Shown in pieces: positions 42,603 to 56,853 of a stretch of DNA of 64,000 nt (its first letter is position 1; each line of letters starts with the position of its first letter). Under the pieces are notes generated by a model. It saw only the letters and a program-made list of their open reading frames with translations, did no database searches and was not told the DNA's origin. Made by a program: the position numbers and the translations under genes. The DNA is from Halomonas ramblicola (GTDB lineage: Bacteria; Pseudomonadota; Gammaproteobacteria; Pseudomonadales; Halomonadaceae): NCBI RefSeq assembly GCF_030409215.1, contig NZ_JAUFPL010000034.1, forward strand, positions 316,879-380,878, read 5' to 3'.

Positions 42603-43451
42603 TCAGCGGCTCCGCGGCTTGCGCATCGCCTGCACCGGCTTGCGCTTGTGCTTGTCGCGACTCCAGCGGTTGCGCTCGTCCGGGGTGAGTTCCGGCACCT
42701 TGCGCGGCGGCAGTCCGGCGGTCTCGGCCAGGTCGTCGATCTCCTCCTGGCTAAGCTCCACCCACTCGCTGGCCTTGGCCCGCTTGTCGAGGAAGATGTT
42801 GCCGTAGCGAACCCGCTTGAGGCGGCTGACGGTGAGCCCCTGGGACTCCCACAGGCGGCGCACCTCGCGGTTGCGTCCCTCCATGATCACCACGTGGAAC
42901 CAGGTGTTGATGCCCTCCCCGCCGAACTCCTGGACGTCGGTGAAGCGCGCCGGGCCGTCGTCGAGCATCACCCCCTCGACCATGGCCACCACCTGCTCCT
43001 TCTTGACCTCGCCCATGACCCGCACGGCGTACTCGCGCTCCACCTGGGTGGAGGGATGCATCAGGCGGTTGGCCAGCTCGCCGTCGGTGGTGAAGAGCAG
43101 CAGGCCGCTGGTGTTGATGTCGAGGCGGCCGATGGCGATCCAGCGCTCGCCCTTGAGGCGCGGCAGGCGGTCGAAGACGGTGCGCCGCCCCTCCGGGTCC
43201 TTGCGGGTGCACAGCTCGCCCTCCGGCTTGTTGTACATGATCACCCGCCGCGGCACCTCCTCGGCACCGCGCAGGGTCACCGGGCGGTTGTCGAGTAGCA
43301 CCTTGTCGCGCGTCTCGATGCGGTCGCCCAGGGTCGCCACCTGGCCGTTGACCCTGACCCGACCGTCGGCGATGGCGGCCTCCATCTCGCGGCGCGAACC
43401 CAGCCCGGCACGGGCCAGGACCTTCTGCAGTTTTTCGCTGGTGTTGCTCAT
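42603..43451 (-). CDS. rluB: 23S rRNA pseudouridine(2605) synthase RluB
   Basis: 282 residues. N-terminal S4 RNA-binding domain ([31 protein letters not shown]), RsuA-family catalytic domain with the Asp in [16 protein letters not shown], then [15 protein letters not shown]; basic C-terminal tail ([17 protein letters not shown]). The ATG overlaps the scpB stop by 4 bp. The family also includes RluE/F; the S4 domain and scpB context favour RluB. Confidence 0.92.
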   Translation of the reverse strand: MSNTSEKLQKVLARAGLGSRREMEAAIADGRVRVNGQVATLGDRIETRDKVLLDNRPVTLRGAEEVPRRVIMYNKPEGELCTRKDPEGRRTVFDRLPRLKGERWIAIGRLDINTSGLLLFTTDGELANRLMHPSTQVEREYAVRVMGEVKKEQVVAMVEGVMLDDGPARFTDVQEFGGEGINTWFHVVIMEGRNREVRRLWESQGLTVSRLKRVRYGNIFLDKRAKASEWVELSQEEIDDLAETAGLPPRKVPELTPDERNRWSRDKHKRKPVQAMRKPRSR

Positions 43452-44299
43452 GAGTCGTCGTTCTCACTGGATGTGGATTCCGCCCCCGGGGCAGCGTCAT
43501 CGTCGACGCGGCCCAGGGCGCGTTCGGACAGGCGGGCCTCGAGGTCGGCGAAGCTCAGCCCGGTCCGCTCGGACGCCGTCCCGGCGTGGTCGTCGTCGGC
43601 CGTCCCGGCCGTCGTGTCGGAGGTGCCGGCGGCTTCGGCCGCCGCCTCCGGGTGTTCGGAATCTTGCGGCGCCCCGGCGGCGGCGCCCTCGGGGGCATCG
43701 GCCTGGGCGAGGATCTCGGCCTGGGCCGGCGGTGGCGCGTCCTCCTCGAAGCGCGGCGCCTCGAACTCCTTGAGCTCGTGCATGGGCGGCAGCTCGTCGA
43801 GGGTCTTGAGGCCGAAGTCGTCGAGGAAGCTGCGGGTGGTGGCATAGACCGCCGGCCGCCCCGGCACGTCGCGATGGCCCACCACGCGGATCCAGCCGCG
43901 CTCGAGCAGGGTACGCATGATCGAGCCGCTCACCGTGACGCCGCGCACCTCCTCGATGTCGCTGCGGGTTACCGGCTGGCGGTAGGCGATCAGCGCCAGG
44001 GTCTCGAGCAGCGCCCGGGAGTAGCGCTGGGGACGCTCGTCCCACAGCCGCGACACCCAGGGCGAGAGGCGCGGCCGGATGCGCAGCTGGTAGCCCGAGG
44101 CGGTCTCGAGCAGCTCCATGGCGCCGCGCTCGTGGCGCAGTGCCAGGCGCTCCAGCGCCTCGCTCAGGGCGCGCCGGGGCGGACGCTCGTGGTCGTCGAA
44201 CAGCCCCGCCAGCCGCTCCAGGGAGAGCGGCTCGCCGGCGGCCAGCAACGCCGCCTCCAGGATCTCGTCCAGGGCCTCGGGAAACTCCATGGCGGTCAT
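43448..44299 (-). CDS. scpB: Segregation and condensation protein B
   Basis: 283 residues; kleisin-partner of ScpA/SMC in chromosome condensation. Two winged-helix domains at about 5-75 and 90-170 ([57 protein letters not shown]). A long acidic, Ala/Glu-rich tail of about 95 residues extends beyond the usual domain. Overlaps scpA and rluB by 4 bp each, so translation is coupled through all three. Confidence 0.93.
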   Translation of the reverse strand: MTAMEFPEALDEILEAALLAAGEPLSLERLAGLFDDHERPPRRALSEALERLALRHERGAMELLETASGYQLRIRPRLSPWVSRLWDERPQRYSRALLETLALIAYRQPVTRSDIEEVRGVTVSGSIMRTLLERGWIRVVGHRDVPGRPAVYATTRSFLDDFGLKTLDELPPMHELKEFEAPRFEEDAPPPAQAEILAQADAPEGAAAGAPQDSEHPEAAAEAAGTSDTTAGTADDDHAGTASERTGLSFADLEARLSERALGRVDDDAAPGAESTSSENDDS

Positions 44300-45225
44300 G
44301 GCCGCTCCTCCCCTTCGCCGTCGTCCTCCTCGAAGGCACTCTCGCCCTCGACCTCCAGGTCGTCCAGCTCGCCGTCCTCGCCCTCGGCCAGCGCCGCCCG
44401 GGCCCGCACATGGATCGGCGAGAGCGGCGCGTTCTGCACGATCTCGATCATCGCTTCCTTGGCGAGCTCGAGGATCGCCATGAAGGTCACCACCACCCCG
44501 GGCCGCCCCTCCTCGAGGGTGAACAGCGCCTCGAAGGGCGTGAAGTGCCCGCCGCCGAGTCGCTCCATGATCGACAGCATGCGCTCTCGGGTGGAGAGCA
44601 CCTCGCGGCTGATCTGGTGGGTCTGGTTGAGCTCGGCGCGACGCAGGATGCCGGCCAGGGCGCCGAGCAGCTCGTCCAGTCCCACGTCGGGGTGGATCAC
44701 CCGCGACTCCAGCGGCGGCAGCGCCGCCTTGGCCGGGAACCAGTCGCGACCCAGGCGCGGCAGCTCGGCGAGTTCCTCGGCGGCGTTCTTGAGCCGCTCG
44801 TACTCCTGCAGGCGACGGATCAGCTCGGCCCGCGGGTCCTCCTCCTCGTCGCCGCCGCCCTCCTTCGGCGGCCGCGGCAACAGGGTCCGCGACTTGATCT
44901 CGGCGAGCATCGCCGCCATCAGCAGGTACTCCCCGGCCAGCTCGATCTCCATCGCCTTCATCAGTTCCACGTACTCGATGTACTGGCGGGTGATGGCGGC
45001 CACGTCGATGGCCAGGATATCCAGGTTCTGGCGCCGGATCAGGTAGAGCAGCAGATCGAGCGGCCCCTCGAAGGCCTCGAGGAACACCCGCAGCGCCTCC
45101 GGTGGAATGTAGAGGTCCTCCGGCAGCTCGGTGATCGGCTCGTCGAACAGCCGCCCCAGCACCTCGGCCTGCTGGGCCGCGACGGCTGTCTGCTCGGGGC
45201 TGGCGGTATCGGGGGTGGCGCTCAC
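44296..45225 (-). CDS. scpA: Segregation and condensation protein A
   Basis: 309-residue kleisin. Motifs: VFLEAFEGPLDLLLYLIRRQNLDILAIDVAAITRQYIEY and EYLLMAAMLAEIKSRTLLPR at the N-terminus, and the C-terminal winged helix FTPFEALFTLEEGRPGVVVTFMAILELAKEAMIEI. Ends with an acidic tail. GTG start at 45225 with GGAGAGG upstream. Probably pairs with an SMC/MukB-like ATPase encoded elsewhere. Confidence 0.93.
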   Translation of the reverse strand: MSATPDTASPEQTAVAAQQAEVLGRLFDEPITELPEDLYIPPEALRVFLEAFEGPLDLLLYLIRRQNLDILAIDVAAITRQYIEYVELMKAMEIELAGEYLLMAAMLAEIKSRTLLPRPPKEGGGDEEEDPRAELIRRLQEYERLKNAAEELAELPRLGRDWFPAKAALPPLESRVIHPDVGLDELLGALAGILRRAELNQTHQISREVLSTRERMLSIMERLGGGHFTPFEALFTLEEGRPGVVVTFMAILELAKEAMIEIVQNAPLSPIHVRARAALAEGEDGELDDLEVEGESAFEEDDGEGEERP

Positions 45226-45301
45226 GCGGCGTGCCTCTCCGGGGACGCGGGATCAACGCGCCAGTCTAGCAAGATGGTGCCGCGGGAGACAGCATCGCAC
45301 C

Positions 45302-47140
45302 CTACTCCGCCGCCTCGGCGCGGCGATAGCGCCCGGTGTAATCGAAGAGCTTCTCGCGCACCTGCCAGTGGCGCCCCACCTTGCGGCCCACCACGAAGTC
45401 GGGGTGGCGCAGGCGCCGTCGCTCGGCGATCACCTCCTCGGGGGTGGTGGGCCGAAAGGGCATGCCGGGGGCACGCAGGTGGTCGCGCAGGAAGGCCGCG
45501 GCGAAGGCGGCCCGCTGGGCCGGGGTCTCCAGGGCGAACCACTCCGCGAGCGTGGCACCGTCCTCGTCGTGATAGGTCACCCTGAGCCGCGGCAGTCCAC
45601 GACCGTTGACGGTGACTTCGAGCCGCATGCCGCTGACCCGCAGCACCCGGGCGTCACGCAGGCGCAGCGCCTCCCGGAGCTTGTCATCGGCGTCCACCAG
45701 CAGCCGCTGGCACCCGTGGCAGCGCCGCGCGGCGATATCGTTCTCGGCGCCGCACTCGTCGCAGGTCTTGAAGCGGTAGCGGAAGTCGCACTGGCGCGTC
45801 CGCCGCCCCTCCTCGGGCAGTGCGGGCTCGCCGCTTGCGGCGTCCACCAGCCCCTGGCAACGACGGCCGAAGTGTTCGATCACCAGCTCGCCGTCGTGCC
45901 GCCCCCAGAACAGGTTGGCGTGGCCGCAGGCAGGGCACTCGACCTGCACCGGCTGGGTATCGGAGGCCGGTCGGGGCGCGCCTACCTCGGGGGCGTAGAG
46001 GTCCCAGGGGTTGCCGGCATAGTCGAGCACCAGGCAGTCCGCCTTGCCGGGCGAGAGGCGCAGGCCGCGGCCGATGATCTGCTGGTAGAGGCTCACCGAC
46101 TCGGTGGGCCTGAGGATGGCGATCAGGTCCACGTGGGGCGCATCGAAGCCGGTGGTGAGCACCGCCACATTGACCAGGTACTTGAGTTCGCGGGCCTTGA
46201 AGGCGGCGATGAACCGCTCGCGCTCGGCGGACGGCGTCTCGCCGGTGACCAGGGCGGCCTGGCCGACCGGCAGGTAGCCGAGGACCTCCTCGGCGTGGGC
46301 CACGCTGGCGGCGAACAGCATCACGCCCCGGCGGTCGGCGGCACGCTCGACCACCTCGGCGACGATGCCCGGGGTGGCGCGATGGCCCGCCACCACCCGG
46401 TCCAGCTCCGCCTCGCGGAACAGCCCGCTTGCCGATGGCGCGAGTCGCGAGAAGTCGTAGCCTTCGATGGCCGCGTCCACCCGCTTGGGCTCGGCCAGGT
46501 AGCCCTGCCGGACCATCAGCCGCAGCGGCTGCTCGAAGACGCAGTCGCGGAAGAAGCAGCTCTCCTCGCCGCGCACCATGCCGTGATGGTGGCGGTGATA
46601 GATGAAGCCCTGCCCCAGCCGATAGGGGGTCGCCGTCAATCCCAGCACCTTGAGCCTCGGGTTGGCGGTGCGCAGGCGGTCGATCACCTTGCGGTAGCTG
46701 GCGTCCTCGTCGGGCGAGACCCGGTGGCACTCGTCGATCACCAGCAGGGTGAAATCGCCGTCGTCGAAACTCTCGAGGCGGCGCACCACCGACTGCACCG
46801 AGCCGAACACCACCTGGCGGCCGCTCTCCTTGCGCCCCAGCCCGGCGCTGAAGATGTCCGCCGCGAGGCCATAGGCCTGGTACTTGGCGTGGTTCTGCTC
46901 GACCAGCTCGCGCACATGGGCCAGCACCAGCACCCGCCCCCGGGCCAGGCGCGCCAGCTCGGCGATCACCAGCGACTTGCCGCTGCCGGTGGGCAGCACC
47001 ACCACCGCCGGCTCGCTGCTGGCGCGGAAGTGCTCGACGACCCGGCGCACGGCCTCCCGCTGGTAGGGACGCAGGGCCGGGGGTGAAGACACCGAAGGCG
47101 GCCCGGAGGCCGCCTTCGCTGCGGGTTGCCGGGTCGGCAT
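45302..47140 (-). CDS. radD: DEAD/DEAH-box helicase RadD
   Basis: 612 residues, SF2 helicase of the RadD (YejH) type involved in repair. Walker [15 protein letters not shown] box (VIDECHR), motif [11 protein letters not shown], motif [13 protein letters not shown]. Two zinc-binding cysteine pairs follow ([13 protein letters not shown] and [18 protein letters not shown]), as in RadD. ATG 47140 is 7 bp after the purL stop. A GTG at 47092 just before the conserved LRPYQREAV is an alternative start, because an 11-bp hairpin lies between the two. Confidence 0.87.
   Translation of the reverse strand: MPTRQPAAKAASGPPSVSSPPALRPYQREAVRRVVEHFRASSEPAVVVLPTGSGKSLVIAELARLARGRVLVLAHVRELVEQNHAKYQAYGLAADIFSAGLGRKESGRQVVFGSVQSVVRRLESFDDGDFTLLVIDECHRVSPDEDASYRKVIDRLRTANPRLKVLGLTATPYRLGQGFIYHRHHHGMVRGEESCFFRDCVFEQPLRLMVRQGYLAEPKRVDAAIEGYDFSRLAPSASGLFREAELDRVVAGHRATPGIVAEVVERAADRRGVMLFAASVAHAEEVLGYLPVGQAALVTGETPSAERERFIAAFKARELKYLVNVAVLTTGFDAPHVDLIAILRPTESVSLYQQIIGRGLRLSPGKADCLVLDYAGNPWDLYAPEVGAPRPASDTQPVQVECPACGHANLFWGRHDGELVIEHFGRRCQGLVDAASGEPALPEEGRRTRQCDFRYRFKTCDECGAENDIAARRCHGCQRLLVDADDKLREALRLRDARVLRVSGMRLEVTVNGRGLPRLRVTYHDEDGATLAEWFALETPAQRAAFAAAFLRDHLRAPGMPFRPTTPEEVIAERRRLRHPDFVVGRKVGRHWQVREKLFDYTGRYRRAEAAE
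47093..47118 (-). other. Hairpin at the purL-radD junction
   Basis: Perfect 11-bp stem CGAAGGCGGCC / GGCCGCCTTCG with 4-base loop, 22 bp inside the radD ORF as drawn and directly before GTG 47092. It may be the purL terminator, which would favour the later radD start. No T-run. Confidence 0.4.
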
Positions 47141-47147
47141 GGGCGCC

Positions 47148-50100
47148 TCAGCCGGCCCACACCCGAGCGTTGCGGAACAGCCGCAGCCAGGCGCCGTCCC
47201 GGGTCCACTCCGCCGGGCGCCAGGAGTTGGTCACGGCGCGGACCACCCGCTCGGGGTGCGGCATCATCACGGTGACCCGGCCGTCGGGGGTGGTCAGGCC
47301 GGTGATGCCGGAGGGCGAGCCATTGGGGTTGGCCGGGTAGCGGGTGGTCACCTGACCGTAGTTGTCCACGTAGCGCAGGGCCACCTGGCCGCTGCCCTGC
47401 ATCCTGCGCAGGTGGGCGCTGTCGCGGAACTCGCTGCGTCCCTCGCCGTGGGCCACGGCGATCGGCAGCCGCGAGCCCTCCATGCCGGCCAGCAGGATCG
47501 ACGGGCTCTTCTCCACCTGGACCATGGCCACGCGCGCCTCGAACTGCTCGGACTCGTTGCGCACGAAGCGCGGCCAGGCCTCGGCGCCGGGGATCAGTTC
47601 GCGCAGCTGGGCGAGCATCTGGCAGCCGTTGCACACCCCCAGGGTGAAGCTGTCGTCGCGGTCGAAGAAGGCCGCGAACTGATCGCGGGCACGGGGGTTG
47701 AAGAGCACCGATTTCGCCCAGCCGCCGCCGGCGCCCAGGACGTCGCCGTAGGAGAAGCCGCCGCAGGCCACCAGGCCCTTGAACGCCTCCAGCGACACGC
47801 GCCCCTCGAGGATGTCGCTCATGTGCACGTCGACGGCCTCGAAGCCGGCGCGGTCGAAGGCCCAGGCCATCTCCACCTGGCCATTGACGCCCTGCTCGCG
47901 CAGCACCGCCACCGGCGGCCTCGCCACATTCACGAAGGGCGCGGCGATGTCCTCCTCGACATCGAAGCTCGGCTGAGCCGAGAGGCCCGGGTCGCGGTCG
48001 TCGAGCAGGTTGTCGAACTCGTTCTTGGCGCAGTCCGGGTTGTCGCGCAGCGCCTGCATCCGATAGCTGGTCTCGGTCCAGGTGCGCTGGGCGCGCAGTC
48101 GGGTGGTCTCGAGCAGCGGCTCCTCGAACAGCGTCACGCGGACCTGGTCGTCGTAGCGCGGCCGGGCGATGACCCCGCAGGTCTCGATGCCGGCCGCGGC
48201 GAACTGGGTCAGCACCTCCTCGGTATGCTCGCGGTTGACCTGGATCACCGCGCCCAGCTCCTCGGCGAACAGGGCGTTGAAGGCCTCCACCGGCTCGTCG
48301 ACCAGCCAGTCGAGCTTGATCTCCAGGCCGGAGTGGGCGGCGAAGGCCATCTCCAGCAGGGTCACCAGCAGGCCGCCGTCGCTGCGGTCGTGGTAGGCAA
48401 GCAGCTTGCCCTCGGCGTTGAGGCCCTGGATCACCGCGAAGAACGCCTGGAGGTCCTCCGGGTCGTCCAGGTCGGGACACGCGTCGCCCACCTGGCCGTA
48501 GACCTGGGCCAGGGCCGAGCCACCCAGGCGATTCCGGCCGCCGCCCAGGTCGATCAGGAGCAGGTCGGACTCGTCCTGCTCCAGGTTGATCTGCGGGGTC
48601 AGGGTGGCCATGGCGTCACGCACCGGGGCGAAGCCGGTGACCACCAGCGACAGCGGCGAGGTGACGCTCTTCTCCTCGACCCCGCCCTTGTCGTTCTCGG
48701 CCTGCCAGGCGGTGCGCATGGACATGGAGTCCTTGCCCACCGGGATGGCGATGCCCAGTGCCGGGCACAGCTCCATGCCCACGGCGTGCACGGCGTCATA
48801 CAGCGCCTGGTTCTCGCCGGGGTGGTCGGCGGCACTCATCCAGTTGGCGGAGAGCTTGATATCGGAGAGCCGGTCGATGGGCGCGGCGGCCAGGTTGGTG
48901 ATGGCTTCTGCCACCGCCAGGCGGGCACTGGCCGCCGGGTCGATCAGCGCCACCGGGGGCCGCTCGCCCAGGGCCATGGCCTCGCCGGCGTGGGTGTCGA
49001 AGCTGGCCGTGGTCACGGCGACGTCGGCCACCGGTACCTGCCAGGGACCGACCATCTGGTCGCGGGCCACCTGGCCGGTGATGGAGCGGTCGCCGATGGT
49101 GATCAGAAAGCTCTTGGAGGCCACGGTGGGCAGGCGCAGCACGCGGTCCATGGCCTCGCGCAGGTCGAGGTTGTCGAGCATCACCCCGGGCAGTTCGTTC
49201 GCTTCGCGGCTGAACTCCCGGGTCATCTTCGGAGGCTTGCCGAACAGCACGCTCATGGGGAGATCGACCGGCTGGGTCTCGAAGTGGCCGTCGCGCACCT
49301 CCAGGTGGTGGGCCTCGATGGCCTCGCCCACCACGGCGTAGGGGCAGCGCTCGCGCCGGCACAGGGCGTCGAAGGTGTCGAGGTCCTCGGGCGCCACCGC
49401 CAGCACGTAGCGCTCCTGGGCCTCGTTGCACCAGATCTCCAGCGGGCTCATGCCCGGCTCGGCATTGGGCACGGCGCGCAGGTCGAAGAGGCCGCCCCGC
49501 TCGCCGTCCTTGACCAGCTCGGGCAGGGCGTTGGAGAGGCCGCCGGCGCCCACGTCGTGGATGAAACGGATGGGGTTGCCCTCGCCCAGTGCCCAGCAGC
49601 GGTCGATCACCTCCTGGACGCGGCGCTCGATCTCGGGGTTGTCGCGCTGCACCGAGGCGAAGTCCAGGTCGGCGCTGGAGGTGCCGGAGGCCATGGAGGA
49701 GGCCGCCCCGCCGCCCAGGCCGATCAGCATGGCCGGGCCGCCCATCACGATCAGCTTGCCGCCTACCGGGATCTCGCCCTTCTCGACATGCCCGTCGCGG
49801 ATATTGCCGTAGCCGCCGGCCAGCATGATCGGCTTGTGGTAGCCGCGACACTCGATGCCGTTGGCGCCCAGGACGTCCTGCTCGTAGGTGCGGAAGTAGC
49901 CGGCGAGGTTGGGGCGTCCGAATTCGTTGTTGAAGGCGGCACCGCCGATGGGCCCCTCCAGCATGATCGAAAGGGCCGAGACGATGCGCTCCGGCTTGCC
50001 GTAGTCGAAGGCCTCCCAGGGTTGCACGAACTCGGGGATGCGCAGGTTGGAGACGGTGAAGCCGGTGAGCCCCGCCTTGGGCTTGCCGCCGATGCCGGTG

Positions 50101-51086
50101 GCCCCCTCGTCGCGGATCTCGCCGCCGGCACCGGTGGCCGCGCCGGGGTGCGGGGCGATGGCGGTGGGGTGGTTGTGGGTCTCCACCTTCATCAGGATCT
50201 GGATCGGCTCATGCTGGCCGGTGTAGGCGGCGCGCTCGCCGGCCTGGCCGGTGAGCGGCGCCGGGAAGAAGCGCGGCGCCTCGCTGCCCCGGATCACCGC
50301 GGCGTTGTCGCTGTAGGCGGAGAGGATGTTCTCCGGCGACTCCTGGTAGGTGTTCTTGATCATCTTGAACAGCGAGTGGCTCTGTGCCTCGCCGTCGATC
50401 ACCCAGTCGGCGTTGAAGATCTTGTGGCGGCAGTGCTCGGAGTTGGCCTGGGCGAACATCATCAGCTCGACGTCCGTGGGGTTGCGTCCCAGGTTGCGGA
50501 AGGCGTCGTGCAGGTAGTCGATCTCGTCCTCGGCCAGCGCCAGGCCCAGCTCGCCGTTGGCCGCCTCCAGCGCCGCACGCCCGCCCTCGAGGAGGTCCAC
50601 GCTGCCCAGCGGGGCCGGCTCATGGTGGGCGAAGAGCTTCGCCGCATCGCTGGCGTCGGTGAGCACCGTCTCGGTCATGCGGTCGTGGAGTGCCTCGCGG
50701 ATCCGCGTGTAGGCCTTCTCGGAGAGCATGCCCTTGAGCCTGACCCGGTAGGCGATGCCGCGCTCGATGCGGTTCACCCTGACCAGGCCGCAGCTGTGGG
50801 CGATGTCGGTGGCCTTGGAGGACCAGGGCGACTGGGTGCCGATGCGCGGCACCACCAGGAAGAGATGGCCTTCGCCGGTGCCGCGGGGCTCGATCTCGCG
50901 AGTCCCGTAGTCGAGGAGTCGCTCCAAGACGCTCAGCTCCTCGTCGGCCAGGTCGCCGTCATGGTCGACGAAGTGCACGTACTCCGCCTGCAGCGACTCG
51001 ACGTCGGCCACGCCGTCGCGCAGGGCGGCCAGCAGCTTGGCATGACGGAAGGCGGAGAGGGCGGGCGCGCCGCGCAGTTCGAGCAT
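47148..51086 (-). CDS. purL: Phosphoribosylformylglycinamidine synthase (large single-chain type)
   Basis: 1312 residues; glutamine-dependent FGAM synthase of purine synthesis. It starts [19 protein letters not shown], as E. coli PurL does. Central ATP-grasp-like synthetase domains contain [47 protein letters not shown] and [21 protein letters not shown]. The C-terminal glutaminase has [11 protein letters not shown] (nucleophile Cys) and the late His/Glu in [13 protein letters not shown] 51086 was chosen over the extension to 51146. Divergent from mltF with 156 bp between. Confidence 0.97.
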   Translation of the reverse strand: MLELRGAPALSAFRHAKLLAALRDGVADVESLQAEYVHFVDHDGDLADEELSVLERLLDYGTREIEPRGTGEGHLFLVVPRIGTQSPWSSKATDIAHSCGLVRVNRIERGIAYRVRLKGMLSEKAYTRIREALHDRMTETVLTDASDAAKLFAHHEPAPLGSVDLLEGGRAALEAANGELGLALAEDEIDYLHDAFRNLGRNPTDVELMMFAQANSEHCRHKIFNADWVIDGEAQSHSLFKMIKNTYQESPENILSAYSDNAAVIRGSEAPRFFPAPLTGQAGERAAYTGQHEPIQILMKVETHNHPTAIAPHPGAATGAGGEIRDEGATGIGGKPKAGLTGFTVSNLRIPEFVQPWEAFDYGKPERIVSALSIMLEGPIGGAAFNNEFGRPNLAGYFRTYEQDVLGANGIECRGYHKPIMLAGGYGNIRDGHVEKGEIPVGGKLIVMGGPAMLIGLGGGAASSMASGTSSADLDFASVQRDNPEIERRVQEVIDRCWALGEGNPIRFIHDVGAGGLSNALPELVKDGERGGLFDLRAVPNAEPGMSPLEIWCNEAQERYVLAVAPEDLDTFDALCRRERCPYAVVGEAIEAHHLEVRDGHFETQPVDLPMSVLFGKPPKMTREFSREANELPGVMLDNLDLREAMDRVLRLPTVASKSFLITIGDRSITGQVARDQMVGPWQVPVADVAVTTASFDTHAGEAMALGERPPVALIDPAASARLAVAEAITNLAAAPIDRLSDIKLSANWMSAADHPGENQALYDAVHAVGMELCPALGIAIPVGKDSMSMRTAWQAENDKGGVEEKSVTSPLSLVVTGFAPVRDAMATLTPQINLEQDESDLLLIDLGGGRNRLGGSALAQVYGQVGDACPDLDDPEDLQAFFAVIQGLNAEGKLLAYHDRSDGGLLVTLLEMAFAAHSGLEIKLDWLVDEPVEAFNALFAEELGAVIQVNREHTEEVLTQFAAAGIETCGVIARPRYDDQVRVTLFEEPLLETTRLRAQRTWTETSYRMQALRDNPDCAKNEFDNLLDDRDPGLSAQPSFDVEEDIAAPFVNVARPPVAVLREQGVNGQVEMAWAFDRAGFEAVDVHMSDILEGRVSLEAFKGLVACGGFSYGDVLGAGGGWAKSVLFNPRARDQFAAFFDRDDSFTLGVCNGCQMLAQLRELIPGAEAWPRFVRNESEQFEARVAMVQVEKSPSILLAGMEGSRLPIAVAHGEGRSEFRDSAHLRRMQGSGQVALRYVDNYGQVTTRYPANPNGSPSGITGLTTPDGRVTVMMPHPERVVRAVTNSWRPAEWTRDGAWLRLFRNARVWAG

Positions 51087-51242
51087 ATCCTGGAGCCTCT
51101 GAGAATCTTCACGATCGGGGCCGCGAGCCTGCGGCAATGAGCGCACATGATACTGGAAAGCGGGGGTGGCGAGAAATCGTGCGGATGACAGCCCGGCCCC
51201 GGCTGGTTATCGTGGTGGGCCGCCCTCGCAAGCCGTCACCGC

Positions 51243-52709
51243 ATGCCTCGAGCCGTCAGCGATCACCTCAAGCACGCCTGGCGGGGCTACACGGCCCTGC
51301 TGGTGGCCCTGTGCCTGACCCTGCTGCCCGAGCGCCCGCGGGACGGCGCGGGGCGTCACCTGGCGGAGATCCTGGAGCGCGAGTTCTTGAGCGTCCACAC
51401 CCGCAATACGCCCACCACCTACTACGAGGGGCGCGAGGGGCCGACCGGCTTCGAGTACGAGCTGGTGCGGCGCTTCGCCGGCCACCTCGGCGTCAGCCTG
51501 ACCATCCAGGCCGACCACCACATCGCCAGCGTGCTGGACGCGGTGCGCCAGGAGGGCGACCTGGGCGCCGCCGCCCTGCCCCTGGAGCCCGACCTCGAGG
51601 GGGTGCTCTTCAGCCGGCCGATCCTCGAGCTGCAACCGGTGCTGGTCTACCGCCGGGGCCTGCCCCCGGTAGCGGAGATGGCGGACCTCGAGGGCCTGAG
51701 GATCGGGACCATCGGGGGTTCCGGCACCGGCCGAGTGCTGCGCGAACTGCAGGCCGAGTATCCCGCGCTGCGCTGGGAGGCGTCGCCGGAGGTGGAAACC
51801 GCCGAGCTGCTGAGGCGGATCGAGGACGGCACGCTCGACGCCGCGGTGCTCTTCGAGCACCAGTTCCGTCTCAACCGCCTGTTCTTTCCGGGCGTGGAAC
51901 GCGGCTTCCCGCTGGGCGAGCCGCTCGCCATGGCCTGGGCCTTCCCCGCCGACCGCGGCCTGGCGTTGGTGGAGGCCGCCAACCGCTTCCTGGACAGGCT
52001 GCGCGAAATGGGCGAGCTGGACGCCCTGGTGGCCCGCTACTTCGGTCACGACGACTACCTGGAGTACGTCGGGGCACGCACCTTCCTGCAGCACGTCGAC
52101 CACAGCCTCCCCGACTACACCGAGTTGTTCCGCGAGGCCGCCCGGGAGAGCGGTTTCGACTGGAAGCTGCTGGCAGCCCTGGGCTACCAGGAGTCGCACT
52201 GGGACCCGCAGGCCACCTCGCCCACTGGGGTGCGCGGCCTGATGATGCTGACCCAGGCCACGGCGGGGGACCTGGAGGTCGAGGACCGCCTGGATCCGGC
52301 CCAGAGCATCGCCGGCGGCGCCCGCTACCTGAGGAGCCTCGAGGAGCGGTTGCCGGAGTCGATCACCGGCGAGGACCGCCTCTACATGGCCATGGCGGCC
52401 TACAACGTGGGGCTCGGCCATCTCTACGACGCCCGCAAGATCACCGAGGCACGCGGCGACGACCCGGACCGCTGGGCCGACGTGCGCGAATCCCTGCCCC
52501 TGCTGCAGGAACGCGAATGGCACAGCCGGACCCGCCACGGCTACGCCCGCGGCGGCGAGCCGGTGATCTATGTGCGCAACATCCGACGCTATCATGAGAT
52601 TCTCAGCTACGTGGATCGCAGTCAGCAGCAGTTCCCCCTGCTCAACGTGCGACTCGGCGACCCGGGTGAGCACGATGATCCCTTCCTGGCCCCCTCGACC
52701 GACGACTAG
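51243..52709 (+). CDS. mltF: Membrane-bound lytic murein transglycosylase F
   Basis: 488 residues: N-terminal hydrophobic signal ([14 protein letters not shown]), then an SBP_bac_3-like regulatory domain (about 50-270, [35 protein letters not shown]). The lytic transglycosylase domain has catalytic Glu in [28 protein letters not shown] and [17 protein letters not shown]. No lipobox, unlike some lipoprotein Mlts. Adjacent and divergent to purL as in many gammaproteobacteria. Weak Shine-Dalgarno. Confidence 0.93.
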   Translation: MPRAVSDHLKHAWRGYTALLVALCLTLLPERPRDGAGRHLAEILEREFLSVHTRNTPTTYYEGREGPTGFEYELVRRFAGHLGVSLTIQADHHIASVLDAVRQEGDLGAAALPLEPDLEGVLFSRPILELQPVLVYRRGLPPVAEMADLEGLRIGTIGGSGTGRVLRELQAEYPALRWEASPEVETAELLRRIEDGTLDAAVLFEHQFRLNRLFFPGVERGFPLGEPLAMAWAFPADRGLALVEAANRFLDRLREMGELDALVARYFGHDDYLEYVGARTFLQHVDHSLPDYTELFREAARESGFDWKLLAALGYQESHWDPQATSPTGVRGLMMLTQATAGDLEVEDRLDPAQSIAGGARYLRSLEERLPESITGEDRLYMAMAAYNVGLGHLYDARKITEARGDDPDRWADVRESLPLLQEREWHSRTRHGYARGGEPVIYVRNIRRYHEILSYVDRSQQQFPLLNVRLGDPGEHDDPFLAPSTDD

Positions 52710-52718
52710 GGCCCCGGC

Positions 52719-54723
<2,005 letters not shown>

Positions 54724-54735
54724 GCGGCAGGAGGG

Positions 54736-56853
54736 TCACTGACGGCGCACCACGCCCGCCTCTGCCACGCCCCTCAGGTGCCCGACGATGTCGGCCGCTG
54801 CCGCGGGTCGGGCGAAATGGAAGCCCTGCCCCAGCCGGCCACCCTGGGCCCTGATGCAGTCCACCTGGTCGGCACTCTCCAGCCCCTCGACCAGCACGTC
54901 GAAGCCCAGCTCCTCCCCCAGCGCGATCACCGCCCGGATGATGGCCCGGTCGCGCGAGTCCCTGACCGCATCCCGCACGAAGGCCCGATCGAGCTTCAGC
55001 TTGTCGACCGGCAGCTCCTTGAGATAGCGCAGCGAGGAATAGCCGGTGCCGAAATCGTCCACCGCCAGGGAGACCCCGAGCGCCCGGATCTCCTGCAACC
55101 GACCGAGGGTCTCGGGCTCCAGCGGCATCAACGAGGACTCGGTGAGTTCCAGCTCCAGGCAGCGGGTCGGCAGGCCGGTCTCGTCGAGGATCTGCCGCAG
55201 GCGCACCACGAAGTCGGCCCGGGACAGATGAGGGGCAGCGATATTCACCGCGATGCGGCCGAACTCCAGGCCATCGTCCAGCCAGCACCGTCCCTGGCGG
55301 CAGGCGCTCCTCAGCACCCATTCGCCGAAGGTCTGGATGAGGCCGGTACGTTCCGCCAGGGGCACGAAGACGGCGGGCGAGACGTAGCCCTCCCGGGGGT
55401 GCTCCCAGCGCACCAGCGCCTCCACGCCCGTGCAGTGCCCGCTGCTCAGGCTGACCTGGAGTTGGTAGTGCAGGAACAGCCCCTCCCGCTGCAGCGCCTC
55501 GCGCAGGTCGCTGCCCAGCCGCACCCGCTGCATGGCGTGGTCGGTCAGGGTCCGGTCATAGAAGTGATACCCCAGGGCCTCCTGCTTGGCCCGGTACATG
55601 GCGGCGTCGGCCTGCTGAATGAGCTCATCGGACACGAAACCGTCATCGGGGAAGAGGCTGATGCCGATGCTGGCCCTGGCACACAGCTTCCAGTCGCCGA
55701 ATTCGAACGGCGGCTCCATGGCGTGCAGCAGCCGCTCGGCGGCATGTGCCGCCGCCTCCACCGAGGCCAGGCCGCGCACGATGATGACGAACTCGTCGCC
55801 ACCGAAGCGGGCCACCGTGTCGTCCTGACGCACCGCGCTCATCAGGCGATCGGCGAAGGCTCGCAGGACCCTGTCGCCCTCCGCATGCCCCATGCTGTCA
55901 TTGATCACCTTGAAATCATTGAGGTCGAGGAAGAACACCGCCAGCCGGGTGTCCTGGTGACGCGACTCGGCGAGGGCCCGCTCGAGGTGCCGGCGCAGGT
56001 GCAGACGGTTCGGCAGCCCGGTGAGGGTATCGGTATTGGCGAGCCCTTCCAGCATGCGCTGCACGGACTTCTGTCGATCGACCCAGGCCGCCAGCAGGCC
56101 CAGCCCCAGCACCAGGCCGGCGAAGGACGCCACGGCCATGGCCAGCGCCAGGCGGGAGAGCCGAGGACCGCCGTGCATTCCGGGGACCTCGACCTCGTAG
56201 AAGCGTGCCGCCGCCATGGCGGTGTAGTGCATGCCGGCGACGGCGAAGCCCATGAAAACGCCCGCCAGAAGCCGCAGCGCCAGTCCCGACGCCGGAGACG
56301 CCATCGGCTGGCGCACCCGGAAATGCATGGAGAGCGCGGCCAACGCCAGCAGGAAGGCAACCAACAGGGAGAGCAGGAAGAGCCATGGATCGTAGCGCAA
56401 TCCCGGCATCTGCATCGCCTCCATGCCGAGGTAATGCATGCCGCCGATGCCCAGCGCGAGCAGCAGGCCGCCTTGCAGCAGCTCCCGGGGGCCGACCCTG
56501 GGCTGCCCCATGCAATGCAGCGCGGCCCCACTGCCCAGGATGGCCGGCAGCAGCGACAGCACCGTCAGCCCCAGGGCGTGTTCCATCGCCTCATGGCCAC
56601 CCACGGAGAACGCCAGCATGCCGGTGAAATGCATGGCCCAGATGCCACAGCCCATGGCCACGGCCCCGCCGAGGTGCCAGCCGACCCTCGCCCGAAGAGG
56701 GAAGGAGGCCAGCATGCGGTCGGAAAGCGTCAGGGCGGTCAGGCCGGCGAAGCAGGCGATGAAGATCGAGAGCACGACCAGCCCGGGATCATGCCGCCCC
56801 TCCAGCAGGGCGCCCAGGGCGGGATCGGTAGTATCGAAACGCCAAACATCCAT
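54736..56853 (-). CDS. MHYT-GGDEF-EAL membrane c-di-GMP enzyme
   Basis: 705 residues. About seven membrane helices with three MHYT-type motifs (AMHFTGM, GMHYLGM, GMHYTAM), a domain proposed to bind copper and sense O2, CO or NO. The GGDEF domain has RFGGDEFVII with an intact I-site RQDD five residues earlier. The EAL domain has GVEALVRWEHP, ELTESSLM, DDFGTGYSSLRYLKELPVDKLKLD and LVEGLESADQ, so both cyclase and phosphodiesterase sites look complete. ATG 56853 with CAGGAG. Convergent with tesB, 12 bp apart. Confidence 0.92.
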   Translation of the reverse strand: MDVWRFDTTDPALGALLEGRHDPGLVVLSIFIACFAGLTALTLSDRMLASFPLRARVGWHLGGAVAMGCGIWAMHFTGMLAFSVGGHEAMEHALGLTVLSLLPAILGSGAALHCMGQPRVGPRELLQGGLLLALGIGGMHYLGMEAMQMPGLRYDPWLFLLSLLVAFLLALAALSMHFRVRQPMASPASGLALRLLAGVFMGFAVAGMHYTAMAAARFYEVEVPGMHGGPRLSRLALAMAVASFAGLVLGLGLLAAWVDRQKSVQRMLEGLANTDTLTGLPNRLHLRRHLERALAESRHQDTRLAVFFLDLNDFKVINDSMGHAEGDRVLRAFADRLMSAVRQDDTVARFGGDEFVIIVRGLASVEAAAHAAERLLHAMEPPFEFGDWKLCARASIGISLFPDDGFVSDELIQQADAAMYRAKQEALGYHFYDRTLTDHAMQRVRLGSDLREALQREGLFLHYQLQVSLSSGHCTGVEALVRWEHPREGYVSPAVFVPLAERTGLIQTFGEWVLRSACRQGRCWLDDGLEFGRIAVNIAAPHLSRADFVVRLRQILDETGLPTRCLELELTESSLMPLEPETLGRLQEIRALGVSLAVDDFGTGYSSLRYLKELPVDKLKLDRAFVRDAVRDSRDRAIIRAVIALGEELGFDVLVEGLESADQVDCIRAQGGRLGQGFHFARPAAAADIVGHLRGVAEAGVVRRQ

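Noticed and set aside
47139..51140. A 1333-codon open frame on the plus strand opposite purL, and similar long plus-strand frames at 1146-2972, 3012-3878, 14922-16520, 19719-21629 and 43586-45046
   Set aside because: They are antisense to well-identified genes, have Val/Leu/Gly/His-rich compositions typical of reverse-complement reading in high-GC DNA, and show no domain.
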